A stretch of DNA of 64,000 bases from Ruegeria sp. PrR005 (GCF_010500245.1 NZ_JAAGOX010000014.1:1-64000); one strand, 5' to 3'; positions 16,535-25,785 are shown, numbered from the stretch's first letter. Notes: a model not told the origin generated them from the letters alone. Made by a program: numbers and translations.

Positions 16535-17383
16535 ATGGCGGCCTGGGTCATCGGACTGGCGGGCGCGTGTCTTGCCTGTCTGGCTGCCCTTGCGCTGTGG
16601 CGCCGCCGCGATCTGCGCGCGGACGAGGGCGAGGCACAGCGCCTTGCCCGTTTTCAGCCCGCCGCGCCCGAACGGTTCGACCCGCAGATCGTGGCCGATT
16701 TGCCAGAGCCTGCACGCCGGTTTTTTCAATGGGCTATTGCGCCCGGCGCGGAGCTCTTCACGGTTGCCGAGTTAGAGATGCAGGGCCAGTTCGGCATGGG
16801 GGACAAGGCGCGCCCCGGCTACATGCCGATGACCGCCCGACAGACCCTTGCCAGCCCGCATGGTTTTGTCTGGTCCATGTGGGCCGGGCGCGGCCTGCGT
16901 CGGTTGTCGGGCTCGGATTCCGGCAGCTGGACCCGGTTCTGGCTGGCCGGGCTGGTACCGGTCGCGCGCTATGGCGGCACGCCCGATCATAGTCGCTCGG
17001 CCTTTGGCCGCTATGCCGCCGAGGCGGTGATGTGGACACCGGCTGCGGTCCTGCCGCGCCAAGGCGTCACCTGGACAGGCATTGACGAGAATACGGCCCG
17101 CGTGACCATCGAGCATCTGGGGATAGAGCAAGCGATCGACCTGACCGTGGATGCCTCGGGCGCGCCGGTACAGATCGCCTTTACCCGCTGGAGTAATGCA
17201 AACCCCAAAGGCGTTTGGTGCGAACAGCCGTTCGGGGCCTTTCTTTCCAATGGCCGAAACTTCCACGGCATCCGCATCCCGACCCATGTCGAGGCCGGAA
17301 ATCACTTCGGAACCGATGCCTGGTTCCCGTTTTTCGTTGTAGATGTCACCGACCTGAACTTTCCGCAGCTTGGCCGGACTTGA
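16535..17383 (+). CDS. DUF6544-like protein with N-terminal membrane anchor
   Basis: A 282-residue protein starting 12 nt after dgcA, so probably co-transcribed. A hydrophobic segment (about 3-22) is followed by Arg residues, suggesting an N-in signal anchor. The body includes LPEPARRFFQWAIAPGAE and later TDAWFPFFVVDVTDLNF, which recalls the DUF6544 family; no enzymatic motif is recognisable. The ATG at 16535 has no strong Shine-Dalgarno site. Its link to D-amino-acid metabolism rests on position only. Confidence 0.6.
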   Translation: MAAWVIGLAGACLACLAALALWRRRDLRADEGEAQRLARFQPAAPERFDPQIVADLPEPARRFFQWAIAPGAELFTVAELEMQGQFGMGDKARPGYMPMTARQTLASPHGFVWSMWAGRGLRRLSGSDSGSWTRFWLAGLVPVARYGGTPDHSRSAFGRYAAEAVMWTPAAVLPRQGVTWTGIDENTARVTIEHLGIEQAIDLTVDASGAPVQIAFTRWSNANPKGVWCEQPFGAFLSNGRNFHGIRIPTHVEAGNHFGTDAWFPFFVVDVTDLNFPQLGRT

Positions 17384-17433
17384 CGCAGACCCCTAATCGC
17401 CGCAAGACGCGGCATGTCCCAAAGGAGCCACAC

Positions 17434-18294
17434 ATGACCCGTACCGTTTACGTTAATGGCGAATACCTGCCCGAGACCGAGGCCAAGGTTTCCATCTTCG
17501 ACCGCGGCTTTCTGATGGCGGATGCGGTTTACGAGGTGACCAGCGTTCTGGATGGCAAGCTGATCGATTTCGAGGGTCACGCGGTGCGCCTGAAACGCTC
17601 GCTGGACGAGTTGGACATGGCCGAACCCTGCACCAAGGAAGAGCTGCTGGACATCCACCGCAAGCTGGTTGAACTGAACGGCATCGACGAGGGGCTGGTC
17701 TATCTCCAGGTCAGCCGCGGATCGGATGGCGACCGGGATTTTGTGTTCCCTTCGGCCGATACCCCGCCGACGCTGGTGTTGTTCACCCAGAACAAGCCCG
17801 GCCTGGCCGACAATCCGGCGGCCAAGAAAGGCGCCAAGATCATCTCGATCGAGGATATCCGCTGGGGTCGTCGCGACATCAAGACGGTGCAGCTGCTTTA
17901 CCCCTCGATGGGCAAGATGATGGCCAAGAAGGCCGGGTGCGACGACGCCTGGCTGGTCGAAGACGGTTTTGTGACCGAGGGCACCTCGAACAACGCCTAT
18001 TTCGTCAAGGCAGGCAAGATCGTGACCCGGCCGCTGTCCAACAACATCCTGCATGGCATCACGCGCAAGGCGGTGATGCGCCTGGCCAAAGAGGCACAGA
18101 TGGAGGTCGAGGAGCGGCTGTTCACCATTGACGAGGCAAAAGCGGCGGACGAGGCGTTCACCACTTCGGCCAGCGCCTTTGTCATGCCGGTGGTCGAGAT
18201 CGACGGTGTCGCGCTGGGCGATGGCACCCCTGGCCCCATCGCCCGCCGCCTGCGCGAGATCTACCTCGACGAGGCACGCAAGACGGCGATCTAA
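17434..18294 (+). CDS. dat: D-amino-acid transaminase (fold type IV PLP enzyme)
   Basis: A 286-residue class IV aminotransferase. MTRTVYVNGEYLPETEAKVS and FDRGFLMADAVYEVTSV mark the N-terminus; the PLP Lys is Lys150 in RRDIKTVQLLYPSM; EGTSNNAYFV contacts the cofactor phosphate. The pattern fits D-amino-acid transaminase better than branched-chain aminotransferase (similar length, RDIKT). It converts D-Ala plus 2-oxoglutarate to pyruvate plus D-Glu. AAAGGAG precedes the ATG at 17434. It lies 50 nt after the DUF6544 gene, in the same run as dgcN and dgcA, whose products could recycle the D-Glu formed. Confidence 0.85.
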   Translation: MTRTVYVNGEYLPETEAKVSIFDRGFLMADAVYEVTSVLDGKLIDFEGHAVRLKRSLDELDMAEPCTKEELLDIHRKLVELNGIDEGLVYLQVSRGSDGDRDFVFPSADTPPTLVLFTQNKPGLADNPAAKKGAKIISIEDIRWGRRDIKTVQLLYPSMGKMMAKKAGCDDAWLVEDGFVTEGTSNNAYFVKAGKIVTRPLSNNILHGITRKAVMRLAKEAQMEVEERLFTIDEAKAADEAFTTSASAFVMPVVEIDGVALGDGTPGPIARRLREIYLDEARKTAI

Positions 18295-18334
18295 GACGCT
18301 TTGAATCAAAGGCGCGCGGCCCTATCATCGTGCT

Positions 18335-20083
18335 ATGGAACGCCGACTTGCCGCCATCCTGATCGCCGATTTTGTCGGGTCGACTGCGTTTTTGCAGGCT
18401 GACGAGGAAGGCGCGCTAACTCGTATCTCCTCTGTGCTTGGCATAGCGCGGGAGTGTATCGAACAGGCTGGTGGTCGTGTCTTCAACACGGCGGGCGATT
18501 CCGTGCTGGCCGAGTTCCGCAGCCCGGTCAGCGCGTTGCGCGCCGCCATTGAAACCCGTGCCCGTCTGGGTGGCGGTGGTGAACACACAGCCGAAGACAT
18601 GCGGTTTGGTCTGCATGTCGCCGACGTGGTTGCGGATGGAGACGATCTGAAGGGCGAAGGCGTGAACGTGGCCGCACGATTGCAGGCCACGGCCGATCCT
18701 GGTGCCATAGACGTTTCGGAAACGCTGTTTACCCACGTGGTCAAGGTTTCACCCTGCAAGTTCGAAACGCTGGAACCGCGCCACCTGAAAGGTATCGCCG
18801 AACCTGTACAGGTTTATCGCGTGTCGCAAAGTGCGGATCGCCATGTCTATCAGATTGCACCGACCCGCGATGAACCCGCCGTTGCACCGCGCCCAAATTC
18901 GGTGGCGGTGCTGCCCTTTCGGGTTACAACAGGCGCGGACGAGGATCAGGCTTTTCTGGCCGATGGTCTCACCGACGATCTGATTCACGAACTCAGCCTG
19001 ATCCGTCCTCTCTTTGTCAGTTCCCGCACGGCAAGCCATGCGGTTGACACCAACGACCCGATCGTCGTTGGTAAGCGTCTTGGCGTGCGCTATGTCCTGT
19101 CGGGCACCATTCGCAAGTTTGGCGATCGGGTCCGCCTGTCGATCGAGTTGAGCGGCACCCGGAACGGCGAACTGATCTGGAGCGAACGCATCCAGCGTCC
19201 GTTCAATGAACTGCTGGATGCGATGGAAGAAATCGCCGCACGGGTCGCTGCAACCGTATCGGGACGGATCGATCATGCGGAAATCGGCGCGGCCCGACAG
19301 AAGCGACCCGAGAACATGTCCGCCTACGAATTCTATCTGCGCGGCCTTGAAGAGCACCGGCTGAGCGGCATCTACAACAGCCATGCCCGCCAGGCGATCG
19401 GCTGGTTCCGCAAGGCGCAAGAGGCCGATCCGGGGTTTGCGCGGCCCTTGGCGATGGAAGTTTGCGCCTGGTCGTACCTGCCCGATTTCGACCTCGGCCA
19501 GTCCGAGAAACTGCTGCTGCGGGCGCTCGAACTGGATCCTTCGGATCCCGAGTTGCACCGCATTCTGGGTATCGTTCTGATCAAGAGGCATCGCGACTAT
19601 GCGAGCAGCCGCCGCCATCATGAAAAGGCTTTGGAACTGGCGCCGAACGACGCCTATATCGTGGGTCGTTGCGCGGCCTTCTTCACCTTCGCTGGCGAAC
19701 CCGAACGGGCGTTTGGTTTGCTGGATCGGGCCGAGGGCCTGGACCCGTACCTGCCGGTCTGGGTGGTCGAAGAGCGGATCGCGGCGCTTTACGCACTGGG
19801 CCGGTTCGAAGAAGTCAACCGCGCGGCGCTGGACCTTCCGTTTCAGACCCGACGTACCCGGTGTTATCGGGCCGCGGCCCGGGTCGCTCGGGGTGATATC
19901 GAACGGGCTCGGATTCTGATCGGCGAAGCCTTGACCGACGACCCGTCGCTGTCCATCGAATATGTCCGTTCGCAGGAGCTGTACGAAGACCAGGACCGGA
20001 TGGAATGCCTTGTCGATCGCCTTCGTCAGGCCGGTTTGCCAGACAATCCGCAGAACATTGCAGGTCCGATAGCGTTGCAATAG
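18335..20083 (+). CDS. Class III adenylate/guanylate cyclase with TolB-like and TPR domains, soluble
   Basis: A 582-residue protein with the same domain order as the gene at 3148 but no membrane segment. Residues about 2-160 are the cyclase: metal Asp in LIADFVGSTAF, second in NTAGDSVLAEF, and NVAARLQATADPG with Asn and Arg. A TolB-like domain (about 185-310) begins SVAVLPFRVTTG and includes FLADGLTDDLIHEL. TPR helices fill about 325-560. It starts 40 nt after dat, without strong Shine-Dalgarno. Probably makes cAMP in the cytoplasm in response to a protein or peptide signal; unproven. Confidence 0.85.
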   Translation: MERRLAAILIADFVGSTAFLQADEEGALTRISSVLGIARECIEQAGGRVFNTAGDSVLAEFRSPVSALRAAIETRARLGGGGEHTAEDMRFGLHVADVVADGDDLKGEGVNVAARLQATADPGAIDVSETLFTHVVKVSPCKFETLEPRHLKGIAEPVQVYRVSQSADRHVYQIAPTRDEPAVAPRPNSVAVLPFRVTTGADEDQAFLADGLTDDLIHELSLIRPLFVSSRTASHAVDTNDPIVVGKRLGVRYVLSGTIRKFGDRVRLSIELSGTRNGELIWSERIQRPFNELLDAMEEIAARVAATVSGRIDHAEIGAARQKRPENMSAYEFYLRGLEEHRLSGIYNSHARQAIGWFRKAQEADPGFARPLAMEVCAWSYLPDFDLGQSEKLLLRALELDPSDPELHRILGIVLIKRHRDYASSRRHHEKALELAPNDAYIVGRCAAFFTFAGEPERAFGLLDRAEGLDPYLPVWVVEERIAALYALGRFEEVNRAALDLPFQTRRTRCYRAAARVARGDIERARILIGEALTDDPSLSIEYVRSQELYEDQDRMECLVDRLRQAGLPDNPQNIAGPIALQ

Positions 20084-20235
20084 CGACCGCTGGTCGAGAA
20101 GCCTTGCCGATCCGAAGTCGAGGCTTCGGCGGCAGCAGGCGCCGATATGGTCCGGAAACGACGCGGAAATGACGCCGGTGACCATGCCGCCGCGTTGCAG
20201 GACCGACAGGCTGGTTGCAGACCAGTGGAGGCACG

Positions 20236-21429
20236 ATGCGACCGTTCGAGGGTATCCGGGTTCTTGATCTGACCCATGTGTTCGCTGGCCCGTTCTGCAC
20301 CTATCAACTGGCGGTGCTCGGGGCCGAGGTGATCAAGATCGAGCCGGTGGACCGGCCTGACATGACAAGGGCCGAAGGCGCCGATCCGGCGCTGAACGCC
20401 GCTGGCATGGGGTTGGTGTTTCAGGCGCAAGGGGGTGGCAAGCGGACCCTTGCGCTGGACCTGAAATCCGACGCCGGGCGGGAAGTCTTTGACCGCCTCG
20501 TACAGACGGCCGATGTGGTGGTGCAGAACTACACCGCGCATGCGGTGGTGGCGCTGGGTCTGGAGTACGGTCGTCTGTCGGCGCTGAAACCGGATCTGAT
20601 CTATTGTGCGATCTCCGGCTATGGCGCGACCGGGGACAAGGCAGCACATCCCGCCTATGACGTGGTGATACAGGCCTTTACCGGCGTGATGGCCGCCAAT
20701 GGCGAGGCCGACAGCCCGCCGGTGCGCATCGGCCCGGCAGTGATCGACTACGGCACCGGTGCGCAGGCCGCGCTGGCGATCTCGGCGGCGCTGTTTGCGC
20801 GAGCGCAGACCGGGCAGGGGCGGCGGATCGACGTGGCGATGAGCGATTGCGCGCTGATGCTGATGAACTCCAGCACCTTTGGCACGCTGTCCAGCGGCGC
20901 CGCCCCGCGTCCCTTTGGCAACCGCGATCCCAATCTGGCCGGTTACGCCGCTTATGAAACCGCCGAAGGCACGCTGATGATCGGCGCATATACCAATGCC
21001 CAGATGGCTGGCCTGATGCGGGCTGTCGGTGCGCCGGAGGCCGCAGCCGAGATCGAGGCCACCCCGCGCGACAAAATTGCAGCGCGGCGGGATAGCGATG
21101 TTGCCCTGCTGGCGAAGGTGCTCAGAACCCGCCCTGCGGCCGAATGGGAAGATCTGCTGAATGCCCACCATGTTCCCGCAGCGCGGATCCGTGACCTGAA
21201 ACAGGCGCTCGACGAGCCGCAATTCGCCACGCGTGGCGTGGTGCAGGCGCAGGACGGGCGGCCCTTTACCGTGGCCGGGTTTCTCTATGACCACGGCGGG
21301 CCGGAACTGAGGAGCCCACCGCATGCCCATGGGCAGGATAGCCGGGCGGTTCTGGGCGAGTTGGGCATTGGCGAGGCAGAGTTCGACAGCCTCGCCGCGC
21401 AGGGCGTCGTGTTCAGCCCTTGTCGGTGA
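20236..21429 (+). CDS. CoA transferase, CaiB/BaiF family (class III)
   Basis: A 397-residue class III CoA transferase: MRPFEGIRVLDLTHVFAGPF, AVLGAEVIKIEPVDRPDMTR, LDLKSDAGREVFDRL and KPDLIYCAISGYGATG are family hallmarks. The catalytic Asp is expected in the region with IDVAMSDCALMLMN. The family moves CoA between carboxylic acids. GGAGG sits before ATG 20236; the in-frame TTG at 20215 is less likely. Its 3' end overlaps the convergent DUF1244 gene by 17 nt. The substrate is not predictable from sequence. Confidence 0.85.
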   Translation: MRPFEGIRVLDLTHVFAGPFCTYQLAVLGAEVIKIEPVDRPDMTRAEGADPALNAAGMGLVFQAQGGGKRTLALDLKSDAGREVFDRLVQTADVVVQNYTAHAVVALGLEYGRLSALKPDLIYCAISGYGATGDKAAHPAYDVVIQAFTGVMAANGEADSPPVRIGPAVIDYGTGAQAALAISAALFARAQTGQGRRIDVAMSDCALMLMNSSTFGTLSSGAAPRPFGNRDPNLAGYAAYETAEGTLMIGAYTNAQMAGLMRAVGAPEAAAEIEATPRDKIAARRDSDVALLAKVLRTRPAAEWEDLLNAHHVPAARIRDLKQALDEPQFATRGVVQAQDGRPFTVAGFLYDHGGPELRSPPHAHGQDSRAVLGELGIGEAEFDSLAAQGVVFSPCR

Positions 21430-21727
21430 CGTTTTCCTTGAACGCCACTTCGAATGCTGCCTGCTTCTCGGCGCTGGCCTCGGTTTGATACTTGGCCTTC
21501 CACTCGGCCATGGTCATCCCGTAGTAGATTTCGCGCGCCTCTTCCTTGCCCATCTCGATGCCCTTGGCATTGGCCGCCTCCTGGTACCAGCGCGCCAGGC
21601 AGTTGCGGCAGAACCCGGCCATGTTCATCAGGTCGATGTTCTGCACGTCGGTGCGGTCCTGCATCAGGTGCTGTTGCAGGCGGCGAAAGGCAGCGGCCTG
21701 AATCTCGATCTCGGTTTGCTGATCCAT
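21413..21727 (-). CDS. DUF1244 family protein
   Basis: A 104-residue protein with the DUF1244 core: TEIEIQAAAFRRLQQHL, MNMAGFCRNCLARWYQEAAN with a Cys-x-x-Cys pair, and YYGMTMAEWKAKYQTEAS. The family is common in alphaproteobacteria and has no assigned function; the CxxC could bind a metal. GAGGAG precedes the ATG at 21727. It follows the N-formylglutamate amidohydrolase gene by 67 nt on the same strand, suggesting one transcript, and overlaps the convergent CoA transferase end by 17 nt. Confidence 0.85.
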   Translation of the reverse strand: MDQQTEIEIQAAAFRRLQQHLMQDRTDVQNIDLMNMAGFCRNCLARWYQEAANAKGIEMGKEEAREIYYGMTMAEWKAKYQTEASAEKQAAFEVAFKENVTDKG

Positions 21728-21794
21728 TGGAACTCTCCTCGATTGTTACAGCAGAGGTAGCAACCGCACCCGGCGGCGACAACCTTGCCCGTGT

Positions 21795-22532
21795 TCAAAG
21801 CCCGCTGTCGACCAGTGCCCGTTCCAGGATCGGCGCCAGCCGGTCCGCCCAGGCGCGTTGGCCGTCATGCTCGCCGATCAGGTCGTTGCGGATCTCGATC
21901 AGGGCATTGGGGCGGCCGAAGGCGGTGCAATGCTTGTCGATGGCATCGCCCGGCAGGACGCCGGAATAGGGCTCGTTGACGCCGACGCAGAGGTCATCCT
22001 CGGCCCTGAGCTGTGCCACCAGCGGGCGCGACAGGCGCTCGTCTTCAGTATGCAGGATGCCGATGTGCCAGGGGCGCGGGTCGCGCCCGCGCAATTGCCG
22101 GGTGAACGAATGCATCGAAACGATCACTGCGCCCGGTCGCGCGGCCAGCCGCGCAAGGGCATCGTGATAGGGCCGGTAACACATATTCAGCCGCCGTTCC
22201 CGCTCGGCCGCGTCCGCATGGCGGTTGCCGGGAATGATCGAGCCGTCATAGAGCTTCATCAGCAGGGTCGGATCGTCCTCGCCCCGGTTCGGGTCGATCA
22301 CCAGACGCGAGAAATTGGCCGCGATCACCGGGGCATCCAGCAACTCGCCCAGATGGCGCGATACCTCATAGGCACCCACGTCATATGCGATGTGACGCTC
22401 CATGTCCTCGCGCGCCAGCCCCAGGTCGCCGCCGCAGATTTCGGGGGGCACGATGTTGGTCGCATGATCGCAGGTGATCAGCCAGCGGGAGGGGCGATCT
22501 TCGCCGTGCACAAAAAACGGGGTGTAAGTCAT
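21795..22532 (-). CDS. N-formylglutamate amidohydrolase family protein
   Basis: A 245-residue protein: LITCDHATNIVPPEICGG, ANFSRLVIDPNRGEDDP, VIVSMHSFTRQLRGRDPRPW and ALIEIRNDLIGEHDGQ are the signatures of the FGase family. Members hydrolyse N-formyl-L-glutamate to formate and glutamate, the last step of one histidine-degradation route, but no hut genes are near here, so another N-acyl or formyl amino acid may be the substrate. Divergent from pyruvate kinase (117 nt apart). Confidence 0.85.
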   Translation of the reverse strand: MTYTPFFVHGEDRPSRWLITCDHATNIVPPEICGGDLGLAREDMERHIAYDVGAYEVSRHLGELLDAPVIAANFSRLVIDPNRGEDDPTLLMKLYDGSIIPGNRHADAAERERRLNMCYRPYHDALARLAARPGAVIVSMHSFTRQLRGRDPRPWHIGILHTEDERLSRPLVAQLRAEDDLCVGVNEPYSGVLPGDAIDKHCTAFGRPNALIEIRNDLIGEHDGQRAWADRLAPILERALVDSGL

Positions 22533-22649
22533 GGGCCTGTCATCTAGTTTGTCGCAGGTGTAGGGCAGTTGCCTGCAAAAGGGAATTGGGCCATAACGGG
22601 CCTGCTATATGTTTGCGGTAACAATCTTGAGGCAAAGGAGTTGTGGGGC

Positions 22650-24095
22650 ATGCGTCGCCTGAGAAAAGTAAAGATCGTGGCAACGCTGGGACCGGCGTCG
22701 GACACTTACGAGATGATCCGTGCCCTGCACGAGGCGGGCGCCGACGTGTTCCGCCTGAACATGAGCCACGGCACTCATGACGAGATTCGCGCCAAGCACG
22801 AGATCATCCGCCGGGTGGAAAAGGACCTCGATAGCCCGATTGCCATCCTGGCCGATCTTCAGGGCCCCAAGCTGCGGGTCGGCACCTTTGAGAATGGGTC
22901 CGAGGACCTGGCCGAAGGCGCGGCCTTCCGGCTCGACCTCGATCCGGCGTCGGGCGATGCGGCGCGTGTCTGTCTGCCCCATCCCGAGATTTTCCAGGCG
23001 TTGGAGGCCGGGTCACATCTGCTGGTCAATGACGGCAAGATCCGCCTCAAGGTTCTGGAGTGCGGCCCCGACTTCGCCGATTGCACCGTCATCACCGGCG
23101 GCACCATTTCGAACCGCAAGGGCGTGAACGTGCCTGACGTCGTGCTGCCGCTGGCGGCACTGTCGGAAAAGGACCGCGACGACCTGGAATTTGCCTGCCA
23201 ACTCGGCGTTGACTGGCTGGCGCTAAGCTTTGTGCAGCGCGCCCGCGACGTGTTCGAGGCGCGCACGCTGGCCGATGGACGCGCCGCGATCCTGTCGAAG
23301 ATCGAGAAACCCGCCGCGGTCGAGGAGTTTGACGCCATTCTCGATGCCTCGGACGGGATCATGGTGGCGCGCGGTGACCTGGGGGTGGAACTGCCGGTCG
23401 CGGCGGTGCCGCCCATCCAGAAACGGCTGGTGCGCCGCTGCCGCGCCGCCGCAAAGCCGGTTATCGTGGCCACCCAGATGCTGGAAAGCATGATCGAAAG
23501 CCCGATGCCCACCCGGGCCGAGGTGTCGGACGTGGCCACCGCCATCTACGAGGGCACAGACGCCATCATGCTCAGCGCCGAATCTGCCGCCGGTCACTAC
23601 CCGATCGAGGCGGTGCGGACCATGGACAAGGTCGCTATCGAGGTCGAGGCCGACCCCACCTATACCCAGATCATCGCCGCTTCGCGCACCGCCAAGGGCA
23701 GCACCATCGCCGACGGGATCGTCGCCGCCGCCCGCGAGATCGCCGAGAAAACCGATATCAAGGCGATCTGCTGCTTCACCCAGTCGGGGACTACCGCCTT
23801 GCTGACCGCACGGGAAAGACCGGGCGTACCGATCATCGCCATGACCTCGCTGCTCGACACAGCCCGCAGGCTCTGCCTTAGTTGGGGTTGCCATTGCGTG
23901 ATCACGCCACAGCTTGAGCGGTTCAAGGGTGCAGTGGTCAATGCCGCACGTGCGGTGCGGGCAGGCGGGTTCGCGTCGGAAAAGGATCAGATCGTGGTGA
24001 CGGCGGGGGTGCCCTTCAACGTGCCGGGCACCACCAACATCCTGCGTGTCGCGCCCTGTGACGAGCGTTTGATCTATAACACCGACCCGGGTTAA
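22650..24095 (+). CDS. pyk: Pyruvate kinase
   Basis: A 481-residue enzyme with the standard order: KIVATLGPASDTYEMIRALH, DVFRLNMSHGTHDE, ADLQGPKLRVGTF, then the B domain, the active-site region AILSKIEKPAAVEEFDAIL and MVARGDLGVELP, VIVATQMLESMIESPMPTRA, and the C-terminal allosteric domain with AICCFTQSGTTALL. It converts phosphoenolpyruvate and ADP to pyruvate and ATP. The start is fixed by AAAGGAG at 22634-22640 and ATG at 22650; an in-frame TTG at 22641 is too close. A small membrane protein follows after 29 nt. Confidence 0.97.
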   Translation: MRRLRKVKIVATLGPASDTYEMIRALHEAGADVFRLNMSHGTHDEIRAKHEIIRRVEKDLDSPIAILADLQGPKLRVGTFENGSEDLAEGAAFRLDLDPASGDAARVCLPHPEIFQALEAGSHLLVNDGKIRLKVLECGPDFADCTVITGGTISNRKGVNVPDVVLPLAALSEKDRDDLEFACQLGVDWLALSFVQRARDVFEARTLADGRAAILSKIEKPAAVEEFDAILDASDGIMVARGDLGVELPVAAVPPIQKRLVRRCRAAAKPVIVATQMLESMIESPMPTRAEVSDVATAIYEGTDAIMLSAESAAGHYPIEAVRTMDKVAIEVEADPTYTQIIAASRTAKGSTIADGIVAAAREIAEKTDIKAICCFTQSGTTALLTARERPGVPIIAMTSLLDTARRLCLSWGCHCVITPQLERFKGAVVNAARAVRAGGFASEKDQIVVTAGVPFNVPGTTNILRVAPCDERLIYNTDPG

Positions 24096-24124
24096 CCTGA
24101 GGCTGACCGAGGGAGGAAGGGATC

Positions 24125-24349
24125 ATGGACGCAGACACGCTCTTTGTCATGGGGCTGGTGCTTGCGGCCCTGTCCATCCCGGCCAGCGTATCGGCCTATA
24201 GCGAAGGGCGCCGCCCGGTCGCGGGGCTGGTCTCGATGGCGGTGTCGGTCGGCATGATGGTCTATGCCAGCCGCTGGCGCCCCGGCGGCTATGCGCTGGC
24301 AGACATCCCCGAGGTCTTCTTTGGCGTCGTCGCCCGGATGATACCGTGA
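24125..24349 (+). CDS. Small membrane protein of unknown function
   Basis: A 74-residue ORF with two likely membrane helices (about 5-24 and 34-50) joined by a short polar loop, YSEGRRPVAG. GGGAGGAAGG lies just upstream of the ATG, and it starts 29 nt after pyk, so it is probably in that transcript. I do not recognise a family. Codon use is like that of neighbours. Confidence 0.7.
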   Translation: MDADTLFVMGLVLAALSIPASVSAYSEGRRPVAGLVSMAVSVGMMVYASRWRPGGYALADIPEVFFGVVARMIP

Positions 24350-24424
24350 ATTCGGCATCGGGCGTCTTTTCACCCGGCAACGCGCCTGCTAGGGCGGGCA
24401 GATAACAAGGCAGGAGCAACAGGC

Positions 24425-25735
24425 ATGGCCGTATCGCACCCAAAGGAGCGGATCGAATACATCGTCGAAGGCGGGCGGCGCCTGTCTGGCACGATCTCGC
24501 CGTCGGGCAACAAGAACGCGGCGCTGCCCATCGTTGCCGCCGCCCTGCTGACCGAACATCCGGTGATCCTGACCAACGTGCCGCGCATCCGCGATGTCGA
24601 GGCGCTGGTCACCCTGATCCGCTCTGTCGGGGCCGAGGCCGAGTGGACCGGCCGCAACGCCCTGCGTATCCATGCCAAGGAATTGCGCCCGGCCGCACTC
24701 GATCCCGATCTCTGTTCGCGCATCCGCGCCTCGATCCTGCTGGCCGGCCCGATGCTGGCGCGCTGTGGTCAGATCACCCTGCCGCCGCCGGGCGGCGACG
24801 TGATCGGACGCCGCCGCATCGACACGCATTTTCTGGCGCTGCGCCAGCTGGGCGCCGAGATCGAGCTGAACGACGCCTATGTGCTGACCGCGCGCGATCT
24901 GGTGGGCGCCGACGTTTTCCTCGATGAACCCTCGGTCACCGGCACCGAAAACGCGCTGTGTGCCGCCGTGGCGGCGCGCGGCACCACCGTGCTGCGCAAC
25001 TGCGCGTCCGAGCCGCATGTGCAGGATCTGGCGCATTTCCTGATCGCCATGGGCGCCGAGATCGAAGGCATCGGCACCAACTGCATGACCATTCATGGCG
25101 CTCACAGCCTTGGCGCGGTCGAACACCGGATCGGACCCGATCATATCGAGGTCGGCTCGCTCATCGGCCTGGCCGCGGTCACCCGCTCTGACCTGCGCAT
25201 CGCGGGGGCAGGGGTGGAACACCTGCGCTCGACCCTGATGGGGTTCGAACGCCTCGGCATCCGCTGCACCACCGAGGGCGACGACCTGCTGATCCCGGAG
25301 AACCAGGAGATGCGTATCGTTCCCGATTTCGGCGGCCACGTGCCCAAGATCGAGGACCAGCCCTGGCCCGCCTTTCCGGCTGACACCATGTCCATCGCCA
25401 TCGTCACCGCCACCCAGTGTGACGGCATGGTCCTGATGTTCGAGAAGATGTTCGAATCGCGGATGTTCTTCGTCGACAAGCTGATCGCCATGGGCGCCCG
25501 CATCGTGCTGTGCGATCCGCACCGGGCGGTGGTCTCGGGCCCGGCGAAACTGCGCGCCGCCCGGATGGAGAGCCCAGATATCCGCGCTGGCATGGCCATG
25601 CTGATCGCCGCCATGGGGGCCGAGGGGACCTCGATCATCAACAACGCCCAGCAGATCGAACGCGGATACGAGCGGATCGACGAGCGGCTGAACGCGCTGG
25701 GCGCCCGGATCACCCGCAACCCGCCCCGCGACTGA
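24425..25735 (+). CDS. UDP-N-acetylglucosamine enolpyruvyl transferase paralogue (MurA-like, Cys-to-Asp active site)
   Basis: A 436-residue EPSP/MurA-fold enzyme that fits MurA through its length. Lys30-Asn31 in [12 protein letters not shown], Arg in [15 protein letters not shown], Arg130 and Asp133 in GRRRID, Asp in AFPADTMS, Arg in MFESRMFF, Asp/Arg in SPDIRAGM and Arg in IERGYERID match the active site. The catalytic cysteine of the usual GGC-x-IG loop is Asp125 (GAC at 24797) in [10 protein letters not shown]. Asp here is known to keep activity and give fosfomycin insensitivity. A canonical murA may be elsewhere; if so this may be a second enzyme or act on another UDP-sugar. It follows the small membrane protein by 75 nt. 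Confidence 0.8.
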   Translation: MAVSHPKERIEYIVEGGRRLSGTISPSGNKNAALPIVAAALLTEHPVILTNVPRIRDVEALVTLIRSVGAEAEWTGRNALRIHAKELRPAALDPDLCSRIRASILLAGPMLARCGQITLPPPGGDVIGRRRIDTHFLALRQLGAEIELNDAYVLTARDLVGADVFLDEPSVTGTENALCAAVAARGTTVLRNCASEPHVQDLAHFLIAMGAEIEGIGTNCMTIHGAHSLGAVEHRIGPDHIEVGSLIGLAAVTRSDLRIAGAGVEHLRSTLMGFERLGIRCTTEGDDLLIPENQEMRIVPDFGGHVPKIEDQPWPAFPADTMSIAIVTATQCDGMVLMFEKMFESRMFFVDKLIAMGARIVLCDPHRAVVSGPAKLRAARMESPDIRAGMAMLIAAMGAEGTSIINNAQQIERGYERIDERLNALGARITRNPPRD

Positions 25736-25756
25736 CGGCCTGCGGCCAAAAAGGGC

Positions 25757-25785
25757 TTGCCTCCCTCCCGCTTTCTGCGTAAACG
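25757..25785 (+). promoter_or_regulatory. Possible sigma-70 promoter for rpmI-rplT
   Basis: TTGCCT (25757-25762), a 17-nt spacer, and TAAACG (25780-25785), about 75 nt ahead of the rpmI ATG. The -10 hexamer is the same as that ahead of tRNA-Ala. The leader between could hold ribosomal protein autoregulation, but no clear structure is seen. Confidence 0.4.
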
